NCBI RefSeq assembly: GCF_901933205.1 | Contig: NC_044585.1 | Location: 1,240,001-1,304,000, forward strand | DNA: 64,000 bases | Source: Camarhynchus parvulus | Lineage: Eukaryota; Chordata; Aves; Passeriformes; Thraupidae | Direction: 5' to 3' | Shown: one piece after another, positions 36,351 to 47,655 of the stretch | How the letters are laid out: each line of letters starts with the position of its first letter | Position numbering within the stretch: position 1 is the stretch's first letter | The notes under the pieces: generated by a model | The model's database searches: none | Told to the model about the DNA's origin: nothing | What the model saw: only the letters and a program-made list of their open reading frames with translations | Translations under genes and position numbers: made by a program

Positions 36351-39104
36351 CCATCAGCAGTGGTTTTCAAGCACCTTCCCGAACTCCCCTCAGCTTTCAG
36401 TGGAGTCTCAGCACAAGAAACAGGAGAAATATCTCTGGGTTGTGCTCAAGCCATCATGATGCCAACCAAGAGTTAAGTGCTGGATAAACAGAGCTCGTGA
36501 AGAATGCTGCTCTGTGAAACACAGCTTTTCCAGGGAAATGAGCTGCAGGATGACCCAGACAAGCCAGCTAAAGTGCCCCAGGCACCCATCACTGCCCAAA
36601 GAGGAGAGTTAACGCTGCTGGATGGAGAAGCCTTTCCCTTCCCAACAATAACATGGTTTTCCCCTCTCCATTTGTCATTGCTTTCATCATTACACCCCAT
36701 GCCCACACAAAGCACTGCTGAAGGCTCTCCAGACACCCAACCCACAGGAACCCAGCTCCAGCCCATCCCACAGAGGAGCCAACACATCCCAGAGCTCTTC
36801 GAAAGGTCAAGGAGCTGCTGGGAGAACACAACACTTGGAGCATCCATGGTCACATGAGCCAACGCCAGCCTTCGATGAATTAATACTCACCTGCAGATCC
36901 TCTCTAATCTCCTTGAAAACACTTATCTGTTCAAGGTGATTAGATTCTCCCAAACAGAGCTGCTAATTATAGATAATGATAAATCTGAGTGGCAGCCTGC
37001 AAGAGGAGTTCAGAGAGAGAGTTTGGATCATTAGCAAGTCAAGCAGACTAGTCCTGCATCCCCAAACTGCCTTCCCACGCCAGCATCACTGAATCAGCCA
37101 AAACACTTGGTCAAAAACAACCCAGGAGAACCAATCAAGGGCAAGTAAAATGGTCCAGCCATATTGCTGTGGATTTAGGAACTTCCTAAACCCACACACC
37201 TCCCTCCACAGGAGGGTACTGCACAGGAACTCCTCAAGAATTCCTCAGCAGTTGTTATTTTTCACAGGTTCAGAGGAGGGAATACAGAGCAAAGGCACAT
37301 GAAGTTTCCCTGGCAGCAAGACTTGATGTCTTCATCGATGTAGCAAAGCTACAGGAGGCTTTAAATGCTCCATTTGGGAAAAAATGTTGTAATTAGAAGC
37401 TTTAATTCAGCAAACTGTCCCTGTGAAACCAACTGGGCAGCAAACAGGCGTCGCACTTGGCTGCTGGAGCAAACTCCTCACTCAGAACAGCTCCAGAGGA
37501 TGGCACAGCACCCACCCACACACCAGCACCTCCAGGGACACCAAGGGGACACCCGGGATTTCAGCAGCTCAACTCTGCAAACCAAAATCCTCCAGGCAAC
37601 ATGACAGGCTGGGGTTTAAAGCTGAAGAGCGAGAGGCAGGAAATCCAAATTCAACAAAAAGCTTCAACCTGGAACGAAATCAACCCACTCAAGGAGGCGG
37701 CTTGGGCACCACGGGGCAGCCTTCCCAGTTTAGATGATTTTAGCAGACATGCAAAATGAAGTTTCTACAAAGCTACTCCTGAGCAGCCACAGCTAGATCA
37801 GGTGGGCTGTGCAGCTACAAAGGTGACAACACGAGAAGAGCACAGCAATTCACCTGCAAGGGCAGGAAAGGAGACTTCTGGTATGGACCTGCTGAGCTGG
37901 GCTGAGCACAAAGAGCCAGCAGAAGGCAGGACCCATGACTCTCAGAATGCCAGAGACCTCTATAGAATATATACAGATAGACAAATACAGATATATGCTC
38001 TTTCTCAGTGAACAGGCAGCAGCCTGACACCTGTCATGGAGCTAGAATTCCTATCAAAACAGAACTGCCAGTTTTTACCCAGACTGTCTCCCAGGAGCGC
38101 TCCCAGATGAGCAATTCAAGCTGACACAGCCACTATTTCAGAGCACTCGTTTTGAAGAGTATCATGGAGGCTTTTCTCCACTTAGGAAAGGCTTCACCAC
38201 GTGTTCTGCACTGTATTTTTGTACTCCTGACTCACAACCAAATTAATTCAGTTGTCATCAAGCCCAGAGATGAAAAGAAGCACAAAATCCTCCAGCATCC
38301 TTTTCCCCAAGCAGCTGCTGAGGGTCTGCCCTGCCTGAAAGCTTCACAAAGTTTCAACTCCTTCACATGCAGCTCAGAATAATTTCCTTGGGTGTTTCTG
38401 TTTGTTGTTTCAGCCTAAAACAGATCAAATGGTCTCAAAATAAACCTGGTTGTTCCCATCTAAAATAATTGTTGAAGAAAACCACTTGTTCACTCATGAC
38501 AGACTTGGCATCAACAGGCAAAAATAATATTCCAACATGGTTACAAATGGGGTGTTAAACTCCAACAGCCTTTTTGAGCAGAGTTAAGGCATTCCAGAAA
38601 GGATTACAGTAAATTAGCTGAATTACTGAGAGGTAATTACATTTTTTTGGAGGGAGATTGTTTGGCTTAAGTTCTTTGAGGGTTTTCAACAACTCCAAGT
38701 AGATAACAACATCATCTATCTTCTGCACTGTTACCTGCTGTAGTCTGACCCTGGGACCCAGGTTCCAGGGGTCTCTTAGAGCTGGAAGAGTTTATATTCA
38801 CATCTGACAGGGAGCTGGTGCTCTGCAATCTGCTTCAGGCTACGTGTCAGCAGCTGGAGCTGAGAGGAAATCAGCTGATGAACTTTATGTCGGGAGGAAA
38901 AACAGCTTTGGCACAACCTTTATAGAGAATTCCTGTCTCAGGGGGTTTGGCACTTTAAAGAGTTACTATTTTATAAAGCTTTTAACCATCTTTAATATTC
39001 AGGATTGTTTCCATGTCCTGAAGTACAGCCAACATCTGCTGCACAACACTGAGGGTGACAGAGCACTTGTGTTCCCAGTGAGGAGAATAAACATGATCCA
39101 AATC

Positions 39105-39195
39105 ACAGAATCCCTGAATGGTCTGGGTGGGAAGGGACCTTAAAGCCCCTGTCGTTCCACCTCCTACCATACACAGGGACACCTTCCTGGAGGAT
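39105..39195 (-). mobile_element. Short CR1 LINE 3' end
   Basis: ATCACAGAATCCCTGAATGG then GGGAAGGGACCTTAAAGCCC. It lies just outside the OSBP2 CpG island. Confidence 0.85.
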
Positions 39196-39299
39196 AAAAA
39201 CACCAACATCCACATTTGTATTTTCACCACTTAAGACAAACAAGCAGCACAAGAGAAGCTACGGAGATGACACCGCTTTGGATTCAGCCTCGGGGTGTC

Positions 39300-40420
39300 T
39301 GACACGCTCCTCGCTGAGCCCACAGCCCGTCAGACAGCGCCGGGAGCCAGGCACGGCTCGGAGCAGCTGCTGGAGCTTCCTTCTGTCCCCCGGGAGCGCA
39401 GCCCCAGCCCGGGCTGAGTTCCCGAGCCCGACATTCCCAGCACAGCATCCCAGGCCACCCTTCCACGGCCACCGCAGCGCCCGCAGCCACGGGCACCGCT
39501 GGGGAAGGACCCGCAGGCTCTGGCAGGGTACAGCAGGAGCAGGTTACACAGCTGAGGGAGGAGGGTCTGGGGTGTTTGGATGGAAGGTTGTGATTTGGGC
39601 AGCTGTGGCAGCCGGAGCTGCTGCAGCAGGAGCAGAGGGATGGAGAGAGAGAGAGAGAAGGATGGGAGATCCAGGGCGATCCATCATCCCGGGGCCCCGC
39701 TGCCCCCGCCGGACCCCCGCGGCTCTGCAGGATCAAAACCCGAGTTTGGCTTTAAAAGAGGAAAAAAAGCCCAAACTACACAATACGAGGCGATTTTCGC
39801 TGTGCAACAGCGCAGCCCCCGCGGTCCATCCCCCCTCCCGGCGGCCCCTGCCCGGCCCCCCGGCCCCGGTACCTGTAGTAGCTGAGCAGCCCATTGCTGA
39901 GCACGAACCAGCGACGCTGGTAGCCCTTCAGATAGTTGGTCCACTTGAAGAGCCACCCCTTGTAGGTGTCGGAGCCCGGGGGGGCGGCGGGCGCTCCCCC
40001 CGCCGGGCCCCCGCCGCCGCGGCCGCCCGGCTCGGCGCTCATGGCCGGCAGCTCGTGGCAGGCCAGGCAGGGGACGGCGCTGAGGAGCGAGACCAGCCCG
40101 CGGGTGCCGCCGCCGCAGAGCGCGGCCGCCTTCCCCATAGACCCCGCGGGGCCCAGCCGAGGCTCCGCCGCTCCCGGGGCGGCCCCGGCCCGTCCGCACC
40201 GAGCGGGGGCGGCGCCGCCGCCACGTGACCGCCCCACGGGGAGGGGAGCGGAGGGGAGCGCCCCCCGGCGGCGGGGCGGGAACGGCGCGCACCGCCCCCG
40301 CCCTCACACCGCCCCCGCCATTTTGGCCCCCCGCCGCCATTTCATGCCAGGGGCCTGGGGGGACGGTGAAAACTGTTCCCTGTCAATCTTCCCGTAAAAA
40401 GCCCTCCTGGGTGCCGCCTG
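39300..40420 (-). promoter_or_regulatory. OSBP2: CpG-island promoter of OSBP2
   Basis: The region is dense in CpG and GC boxes, unlike the CpG-poor introns around it, and brackets the start codon at 40138. Visible elements upstream of the ATG on the gene strand are a palindromic E-box (CACGTG at 40222-40227, in the context GTCACGTGGC), GC boxes around 40240-40310, and two CCGCCATTT motifs of YY1 type at 40315-40324 and 40334-40343. There is no clear TATA box. The transcription start is probably between 40150 and 40330 and was not determined. Confidence 0.8.
39873..40138 (-). CDS. OSBP2: OSBP2 (ORP4) coding exon 1: N-terminus and first half of PH domain
   Basis: OSBP2/ORP4 is an oxysterol- and PI4P-binding protein of the OSBP family that acts at membrane contact sites. 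Its PH domain binds phosphoinositides. The exon starts at the ATG at 40138-40136 (MGKAAAL...), chosen because vertebrate OSBP2 proteins also begin MGKAAA. A Gly/Ala/Pro-rich leader of about 54 residues follows, then the PH domain start ([33 protein letters not shown]), which is nearly identical to human OSBP2 as I remember it. The exon ends in phase 2 at a good donor (CAG|gtacc, gt at 39872-39871) and joins exon 2 in frame to give an Arg codon. An upstream in-frame ATG at 40237 would add 33 residues, but the match to mammals favours the inner start. The exon lies in a CpG island. The assignment to OSBP2 rather than OSBP rests mainly on exon 2. Confidence 0.95.
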
Positions 40421-40587
40421 CCCTGCTGGGACGAGAAGCCCCATCCTTCTGTCCCGCTCAGCCGCTCCCTCCAGCAGCACACGGGCCTGGATTTTGTGCC
40501 TGAGGCGGTGCCTGTCCACAGGGCAGTGTGGAGGCCTGTGGCAGGTGCCACCCGGCCAGGTGTTCCCATGTCTGCTGAGGGTTATTC

Positions 40588-40700
40588 CCTTTCCCCTTTC
40601 TCTTCCCAGCCTTTTTTCCCTTCGTTGTCTATCTTCCCTTTTCTCTTCCCTTTCCCCTGCCTTCTTCCTCTTTATCCTCTCCTCTTCATTCCCCCCCATC
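40588..40700. repeat. Long polypyrimidine tract (plus strand)
   Basis: About 113 bases are almost entirely C and T (CCCTTTCCCCTTTCTC and so on), 0.45 kb upstream of the OSBP2 start codon. The gene strand is polypurine. A simple repeat with triplex potential. Confidence 0.85.
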
Positions 40701-41059
40701 ATAGATCACGTCTCACTCATCTCCCTGATCCTCTCTGATCCCCCTGATCCCATTATCCTCAGCCACCACCTTCACACACGGTCACAGCCATGCCAGGGGC
40801 TCAGGAGGCTCTCCCAGCCCTGGCAATTCTCCAGAGAGGGCTCCAAGCCTCGAGATCTGGGCTGGGCAGCTCCGAGGGTGGAGGACGCTCCATGTGCTGC
40901 TCTGGGCTGAGCTCTGGCCCCTCTGCAGCTGGGTGAGCCATTCCTCCCCGGAGAGTCCTTCAGGCAGGAGCACCAGGGACGCTGAGGCAGCCTGTGGCGT
41001 CACTCCTGGGTCTGCAACAGCCTGAGAGGGCTTTGGACTCCAAAGGCTGCTTTTCAGAG

Positions 41060-41395
41060 AGCCATGGAACGGGTTACCATGGAAGGGACCTTCAAGACCA
41101 TCCCAGTGCCACCCCTGCCATGACCGTGGACACCTCCCACTGTCCCAGGCTGCTCCCAGCCCCAATGTCCAGCCTGGCCTTGGGCACTGCCAGGGATCCA
41201 GGGGCAGCCCCAGCTGCTCTGGGCACCCTGTGCCAGGGCCTGCCCACCCTGCCAGGGAACAATTCCTAATTCCCAATATCCCATCCATCCCTGCCCTCTG
41301 GCACTGGGAAGCCATTCCCCCTTGTCCTCAGTCTCTCTCCAGCTCTCCTGGAGCCCTTTTAGGTACTGGAAGGGCCTTTAAGGTCTCCCTAGAAG
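41060..41395 (-). mobile_element. CR1 LINE 3' fragment
   Basis: Starts CCATGGAACGGGTTACCATG and continues through the standard tail to GCCTTTAAGGTCTCCC. Confidence 0.88.
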
Positions 41396-41634
41396 CGGTA
41401 GGTTTTTGGGAACTGAAGTCTATCTGGACAGGGAATGTCCTTGATGTAACTGCACCCCAAACTATCCACACGGCTGCCAACTTCTCAAAGTCTCATGGAT
41501 CTCAGTATCTCTTGTGGCTGCCAAGAAGGGAACACACCTTCCTTGGCCATGTCTGAGGAGAGAGGGGCCTCACCAGTGCCACTGCTCTCTCCTGGGAAGG
41601 GAGGCTGCAAGGATGGGCCCTAAAGTCAGGAGCA

Positions 41635-41915
41635 GGCTGTCAAATCCACACAAGCAGGGTGTGACAGGATGAAGGGAATGGCCTATAGTTGTGCCAGGGA
41701 ATGTTTATATTAAATATTAACAAAACTTTTTTCATGGAAAGGGTCCTAAAGCCCTGGGACAGACTGCCAAGGGAACTGGTATAGTCACCATCCCTTGAAG
41801 TGTTCATAAAACATATGGATGTGACACTTGAGGACAAGGGTTACTGGTGAACATGGTGGTACTGGCTTGACTGGATGATCTTAAAAGTCTTTTCCAACCT
41901 TTACAATTCTCAATG
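41635..41915 (+). mobile_element. Older CR1 LINE 3' fragment abutting the DRC10 3' end
   Basis: Diverged, AT-richer copy: AAACTTTTTTCATGGAAAGG and GGATGATCTTAAAAGTC, then TTTTCCAACCTTTACAATTC. It lies about 60 bp beyond the DRC10 stop codon, in the opposite orientation to the gene. Confidence 0.8.
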
Positions 41916-41975
41916 CTTTTATCTGGAAGAGCTCAGACACAGCAGCTTTGCCAGGGAGTGAAAAGGATTTGGGGC

Positions 41976-41981
41976 TTTATT
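41976..41981 (-). terminator. DRC10: DRC10 poly(A) signal AATAAA overlapping the stop codon
   Basis: On the minus strand the end of the reading frame reads AAG AAA TAA AGC, so AATAAA occupies 41981-41976 and includes the TAA stop. No better AATAAA occurs in the next 60 bases, beyond which a CR1 copy begins. The mature mRNA would therefore have a 3' UTR of only about 10-30 nt. This is inference from sequence only. Confidence 0.65.
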
Positions 41982-42255
41982 TCTTGCCTTTGCCCTTGCC
42001 CTTGCCCTTTCCCTTCTTCAGTACTGACTTGTAGAAAGACCGCACCAAGTAGCCTTTCCAGAAGGCCTGGATGCAGGTGGCAGCTTTGTTCCTCCTGGCC
42101 TCCTCCCGTGCAGCTTCCTCCTCCTTCTCCTTGAGTATCCTGCGCTCCTCCTCGATCAGGGTGTACTCCTGGATCAGCATGGCGTGTTTCTCCATCAGCA
42201 CGGACAACTGCTCCTTCTCCTCCTTGTAGACAGCCTGGAGCTCGTCATATGTGGT
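41977..42255 (-). CDS. DRC10: DRC10 (IQCD) last coding exon: coiled coil, IQ motif, Lys/Gly tail
   Basis: After the acceptor (ctgccag, ag at 42257-42256) the exon encodes TTYDELQAVYKEEKEQLSVL, a Glu-rich helix (EEERRILKEKEEEAAREEA) and an IQ motif, IQAFWKGYLVR. The IQ motif fits the IQxxxRGxxxR calmodulin-binding pattern with Lys in place of the first Arg. The protein ends in a KGKGKGKGKK tail like human IQCD. The whole model is 205+78+24+92 = 399 residues, against about 450 in human. The tail is encoded by a CCCTTG-type hexanucleotide repeat (plus-strand view, 41983-42013) and may vary in length. The stop codon (41979-41977) overlaps the poly(A) signal. Confidence 0.95.
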   Translation of the reverse strand, partial: TTYDELQAVYKEEKEQLSVLMEKHAMLIQEYTLIEEERRILKEKEEEAAREEARRNKAATCIQAFWKGYLVRSFYKSVLKKGKGKGKGKGKK

Positions 42256-43367
42256 CTGGCAGGACAGCAGGGATCAGGGACAGCTGGGCAGCAGCTCCTC
42301 CCCACATCCCCAGGTGAGGGTCCTGAAACCCATCCCAAAGCCATGGAATCTCAACTGGTTGGAGCCTTTCCAAAGGGATGCAAAAGGAAGGCATGTGCCC
42401 AGTACCCAGGGAGTTTCATGACATGCTGGGTGCCTTGATGCTCCCTTGAAAAATGCTCCCACACACAATGTAAGATTTGGAGAACCAGCAGTGCATCTGC
42501 CAGAGTGCTAGAATGAGCTGAGCCCTCCAAAGCAGCCCTGCTATGGCAGGAGCTGCAGCAGGAACTGCCTGGCACAGCCCCTCTGCCAAAGATTTTGGGG
42601 CTTGTACTGCAGCTCTAACTTGGATTTGATGTTTTGTCAGTGTGGGGTGGGTCTGCCTTGACAAATTCTGCCCCAAACATGGGGCTCCTGCCTCTCCAGG
42701 GACAGGAAACCAAAATAATCCCATTATTAAATGTCTGATGGGGGATCATTCCTTACAATTAGCAGCAGCTTTCAGGCCCCTCCCTGTATTTTGCTCTGTA
42801 AGGAATCCAGCAGCTTTTATCCAATCCCATAAATACTGCAAGAACAGGAAAGCCCCCAGGGCCTTCCTAGAGGCAAGTTTTGGGGGTGCTGATGTGACCC
42901 TGAGCCTGTTATGGCTCAGCTGGGGGCAGGCTGTTGGCTTTCTTAACACCCAGCACATCCCCCAAGGATTCAGCAGGAACAGGAGCAAGATTTGGACACC
43001 AGGTAGGGCCATGAGGATTGAGGATTGGAGCAAAACTGAAAAACCTGTTTCCTGGCATCAGGTGGACATCTCAGACAGAACATGGCGACCCCTTTGCCCC
43101 CAGATACGGTGGAATTTAGCTCAGATTTATCCCACTGATACTGTGGGATTTACTGTGGGATTGAGTGGATGTAACTTTTCCTAAAGCCAAAGCAGCAGAG
43201 GCTTCCTGGACACACAGGCAGGACAAAGATCCCTTTCCTGTAGGTTTGCCTGGATGCAGAACTGCCTCACTTTCATGGGCTCCTGGGTAAGAGCCATGTG
43301 TCCCTTTGGACAGGAATTTACCCAAGCAAATCACTTTATGGCAGAGCAAAGCACTTAAAGCCAACAC

Positions 43368-43439
43368 CTGTCTTTCTGTCATGTCTGTGTCGTATTTCTG
43401 GACCCATTCCTGAATTTCCTTCTCTGCTTTGCACTTTTC
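43368..43439 (-). CDS. DRC10: DRC10 (IQCD) coding exon 3 (72 bp)
   Basis: This short phase-0 exon of 24 residues (EKCKAEKEIQEWVQKYDTDM, then TERQ) lies between an acceptor (ttgtgtttcag, ag at 43441-43440) and a donor (GACAG|gtgttg, gt at 43367-43366). It corresponds to human VETEIENWIQKYDTEMGEKQ. It is too short for a simple ORF scan and was found by aligning the flanking exons to IQCD. It continues the coiled coil between exons 2 and 4. Confidence 0.92.
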
Positions 43440-44504
43440 CTGAAACACAAAACAAGATCAGATCCTTGAAGACATCTGAGGCCTGGTAAGAAGTGTCCTG
43501 AGTGAGAAAACAGGGAAACTTTAAGCCACATCATCATTATATCTAAGTATTTGAGCCACAGCATCATTATATATCTGAATATTTCACCTCCTCCCTGTGA
43601 CAAGCTTCCCTCAGCTGACACATACGTGGTTTGCCCTGGTTTAAGGATTCTCCTGGGACATTCCCAGAGGGCTTTATTTGGTTTACAGCATGGAGCTGGG
43701 GGGATGAACAGCACCTGGAAGTTGCTTTCTGCAGGAGGAAATGAACGTGTCTGATGGAATGTGGCAAGTCATCGACACACTGAGGCAACCAGCTTTAAAC
43801 TGAAGCAGGAGAGAACTGCAAAACCTGAATTTGGGACAGAAAGTACTCAGAAGATGGTGCCTTTTAGAAGAAAGAGATCTTTCTGGCTGTACAACAGTTA
43901 ACAGTGGCTGTACTCCTGTACAGCCTGGGGCAGGTTCCCTCCAGCTCTGGATGTGTGCTCTGTGGAATCATTCCTGCTGCATTTCCTGTGTGGCACTACC
44001 CCAGGATGGCCCAAGGGCTCCCAGGCCATCACGAGGTCCCACCTGAGCTATTCAGACCACAAGTACAACTTGTACTTGCTGAGTAAAGGAGGCTTCTGTG
44101 GTCAGTAAATGCATCTGCCGGGGTGCTGGAATGAGCTGAGCTGTCCAAAGCAGCCCTGCTGTGGCAGGAACTGCAGCAGGAACTGCCTGACACAGCCCTT
44201 CTGCCAAAGATTTTGGGCCTTGTACTGCAGCTCTAACTTAGGTCTGATGTTTTGTCAGTGCCCAGCCCTTCATGTTGTACCACCCAATGCAAGAGTGAGA
44301 GATGCCCCATCACCACCTGGGCTTCCTGCCCATGGGAGGCTGCACTGGTTTGGAGAGAATACTCAGAAAGAGCAAAATGAGAAGGAAAATGCCCTTTTTC
44401 CAGTTCTCAGTTCTCTGTGTCACCAGTGTGTTCTGCTCAGGGCAGAGCTGTTGCTACAGGGGCCTGAGCCTGCCTGCTGGTCCCATTCCTCCTCCTGAGT
44501 CTGC

Positions 44505-45132
44505 TCAGCCCTGGGGACAGGGACTTTGGGGTGCTGCTGGGTGAGGGCTGCACCTGCCCCACCCTGACACCCCCTCAGCCCTGGGCTGAGCTCCCAGTGT
44601 GGGCAGCAGGGCAGGGGATTCTGTCCCTCTGCCCCACTCAGGTGAGACCCCTGGGGCCAGCACAGCGAGGACCTGGGGCTGCTGGAGAGAGTCCAGAGGG
44701 GGCACCAGAGATGCTCCCAGGGCTGGAGCCAGGCTGGGAGAGCTGGGGGTGCTCACCTGGAGAGGAGAAGGCTCCAGGGAGAGCTCAGAGCCCCTTGCAG
44801 GGCCTGAAGGGGCTCCAGGAGAGCTGGAGAGGGACTGGGGACAAGGGATGCAGGGACAGGACACAGGGAATGGCTCCCAGTGCCAGAGGGCAGGCATGGA
44901 TGGGATATTGGGAATTGGGAATTGTTCCCTGGCAGGGTGGTGAGGCCCTGGCACAGGGTGCCCAGAGCAGCTGGGGCTGCCCCTGGATCCCTGGCAGTGC
45001 CCAAGGCCAGGTTGGACAGGACTTGGAGCACCCTGGGATAATGGAAGGTGTCCCTGCTCGTTAGAGGGAGTGGCACTGAATGGGCTTTAATGTCCCTTTC
45101 CACACAAACTCTTCTGGGATGATTCTATGAAA
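44505..45132 (+). mobile_element. CR1 LINE fragment with end-of-ORF2-like region, in a DRC10 intron
   Basis: Near-twin of 9640-10285 but with a complete 3' end (CTTCTGGGATGATTCTATGA). It lies between coding exons 2 and 3 of DRC10. Confidence 0.9.
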
Positions 45133-45610
45133 TTACATTTCCCCCCATTCAGCCCAGCCTGACTCCTTGGCTTGTCTGTTCTGCCAAGTTGGGGGCAGAG
45201 CAGGATCTGCTGAGCCCTCAGCATCAGATGCTTCCTGCCAAGGCAATATTGTTTGCTCTGCTCCCCCTACAGCAGATCCCTGGTTTGTCACTATCCCACA
45301 CATGTCCTGCTCCTGCTGGCTGCCCTGAGCTCTGCCTGGTGTCACAGCACAGTGGGAAGGTGTTCCCAGAGCCAAGGCAGGCAGCAGGAGCAGGACCTGT
45401 GACAGCTCTGTCCCTGCTGTCGCTGCAGGGCTGCTTTCCACTGGAATCAGCAGAGCATGAGGACAGGGCGGGTGTGCTCTGACAAACACCATGTGCATCC
45501 TGCCAGGAACAAGCAGGGACCGGGGGACTCCTTGCAGTAGGCAGCAGCCGGAGCTGACAGCTCTGCAAAAAGGCTTCAACCTCCTGTCCCAGGGCTCTCC
45601 TCCCCTTTAC

Positions 45611-45844
45611 CTTCCTGAGAACCAGCTCTGAGGCTCGATGCTCCAGCACCAGTGCATTGAACTGTGTTCCCAGGCGCTGAATGTCCTCCTTCAGCCTGGC
45701 ACACCTCTCCTGGGAGGCTTTCTCATCCTCTTTTTTCTGCTTTTCCCCTTCCTTCATGATCAGCCGGATCTCAGCCTTGCAGTTCTTGGCCAGATCTTCC
45801 ATGGTGGTTTTGAGGTCTTCGATTGTTTTGTCCTTCCTGCTAAC
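45611..45844 (-). CDS. DRC10: DRC10 (IQCD) coding exon 2: coiled coil
   Basis: This 78-codon phase-0 exon lies between an acceptor (tctggtctag, ag at 45846-45845) and a donor (AGGAAG|gtaaag, gt at 45610-45609). It encodes a charged coiled coil: VSRKDKTIEDLKTTMEDL, an EKQKKEDEKASQERCARLKE block, then RLGTQFNALVLEHRASELVL and RK. The last part lines up with the human segment ending LVMENREAEQALRKK (from memory). This region is expected to pack with other DRC coiled coils in the nexin link. Splicing to the flanking exons keeps the frame with no stop. Confidence 0.92.
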
Positions 45845-47040
45845 CTAGACCAGAGAACAAGAGGAATACTTTGGGAAATGCCCCTGAAGCATAAGGTGAG
45901 CAGGAGAAGAAAAAACATTGCAAAGCTGGAGGAGATCCAAGAAGGGACCCCAGGGGCCAGCTCAGGTAGCACCAAGGCCCTGCCACTGCTGGCTGAGGGA
46001 AGAGTCAGATTTACACAGGAGCTTTCGAAACCTTCCCCTGGTTCCTCTGGGAACCTGTTAGTAAAGACACAGAACAAACCATCCCAAGCCCCACTGGCAC
46101 TGCCACCTGAGGAGCAGCCAAAACAGATTCCCTGGAGATAGCCCTGTGGCTCCCTCAAGGGCTGGATCAGGCTCTGAGTGACTGTCTGGGGGACAAGCTC
46201 AGGGAGGGAAATCCCCAGCTGGGATCAGTGAAACAGATTTATTCCCTATGTCCTGGACAAGCTGCCAAATTGCACATAAAAATCTCAATTCCCAGAACTC
46301 CAAGGAGCAGAGGGAAAGGGGAAAGCAGGCCCTTGGCTCTGCCACCAGTGAGCAGGGCAAAGCCTTCTCAGCCAACACCTCTTGCAGGGAGGAGAAAGAG
46401 AAACCCAGGTAGAAAACTAAGGATTGTTGTCAGACGCTCTGGGCTTGGTACATACGCTGGGAAAGTGCCTGGGAAGTGCCCAGTCAATTATCTGCACCTC
46501 AGCTGCAGATAAAATTAAAGATTCATGTAATTTGTATAATCACTGATTAATCACAAAGGCTCCAAAGCAGCTGTTAGAGTCAGGAGTCACAGAAATGTTG
46601 GTTTTAAGCAGGAGTGAAGACAGAGCAAATATTAAAAATGGATTTTAATCAGAGCAATCTCTCCCTCTAATGATTTTTCATTCTTTCAGCAGCAGGGAAT
46701 GAAGCAGCTGGCATTGTCACCCTGCCAGGATACCACCACAGCACTTTGTGCCTGTCCTGCCACTCCTCTGGAACTCAAGGACTTATATTGTTTAAGTTGG
46801 CTGGTGACAACAGGTTCAAAACATGCCAAATTTGAGCTAAAAAAAATCAAGCATGCAATATGCATTTTTCATTATATTTTACAATAAAAATAGTATTTTT
46901 TAGATCTGGTTTAGAAAGGATTTCTGGAACTTGCTCTTTAGCAACTGCAATAAAAGGATTGGTTTATAGTTAGCAAGGTTTTGCTCCAGTAAAAAGCAAG
47001 TTTCCACTTGGTTGGAAAACACATTCCCACAAGGTCATAC

Positions 47041-47655
47041 CTCTTCATCTCGAGTCTGGATGACTCCTGCCAGCTCTCCCTGTAGAGCTGAGATAATTTC
47101 TGTGTTTTTCTCAACCTGGAGGGAAATGTCTTTCATGAATTGAATCATTTCCCTCTCCTCATCAGGAGTGGTCAGGAGCCTCTCGAGCGTGAAGTCCCGG
47201 AACTCCATGAAGGCTTTGATGAACACATCAGCTGGTGACTCTTTCACCCGAACTTCGAATTTCAGCCCATGGTAAAGCAAGGGGTTGGCCAGGAAGAGCC
47301 TCAGGATGTTTCTCAGGGAACATTTCAGGCGTTTCTCCGCAGCTCTCATGGTCTTTGCATCTCCAGGGCTGGCGTGCAGGTGCTGTATTTCCATTGAAAG
47401 CCTCTGATGCTCCAAAAGGCTGCTTGTGATCTCAGGTCCCAGCATCCTAGCATACCTGTCCAGGGAGGCAGTAATCCGTGGGATCAGCCTGGTGATCTCC
47501 AGCTTGACAATGGTCTCCTCCAAGACAGTTAGGATTCTTTCTGCCTCCGTGCTGTCAGGCTTTAGCTGGCGTGGATCTAACACCTTCATGACAGCTAATG
47601 GAATCCCTGCCTTCCTTGGAGTTGCCATGCCCTTCACCAAGGTTCTTTGCTCCAT
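47041..47655 (-). CDS. DRC10: DRC10 (IQCD) coding exon 1
   Basis: DRC10/IQCD is a subunit of the nexin-dynein regulatory complex, which links outer doublet microtubules and regulates dynein in motile cilia and sperm flagella. This exon encodes 205 residues starting MEQRTLVKGMATPRKAG. It matches human IQCD in order and spacing: an N-terminal segment (KPDSTEAERILTVLEETI versus the TIEAKRIMSILDEAI type), a Leu-rich helical block (LRNILRLFLANP) and FRDFTLERLLTTPDEEREM, followed by FMKDISLQVEKN. It ends ...TRDEE at a phase-0 donor (GAG|gtatga, gt at 47040-47039). A likely 3' splice site (ttttccttttag, ag at 47836-47835) lies upstream, so the start codon is probably in the second exon and exon 1 is untranslated. 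Confidence 0.93.

Larger units (their letters stand above)
13965..39872 (-). other. OSBP2: OSBP2 intron 1 (about 25.9 kb)
   Basis: This intron separates PH-domain exons 1 and 2. It holds CR1 pieces, a solo LTR (14112-14586), a CpG-rich patch near 16.2-16.45 kb, a 12-bp tandem repeat (21.5 kb) and a 39-bp minisatellite (23.3-24.2 kb). I found no other coding exon on either strand. The repeat-poor stretches 15.5-18.4, 20.3-21.4, 24.2-26.0, 32.2-35.0 and 36.4-39.1 kb are moderately AT-rich and show no gene I can support; conserved enhancers there could not be judged by eye. Confidence 0.85.

Noticed and set aside
40139..40237. Upstream in-frame ATG for OSBP2 at 40237
   Set aside because: Adds 33 Gly/Arg/Ala-rich residues; the inner MGKAAA start matches mammalian OSBP2.
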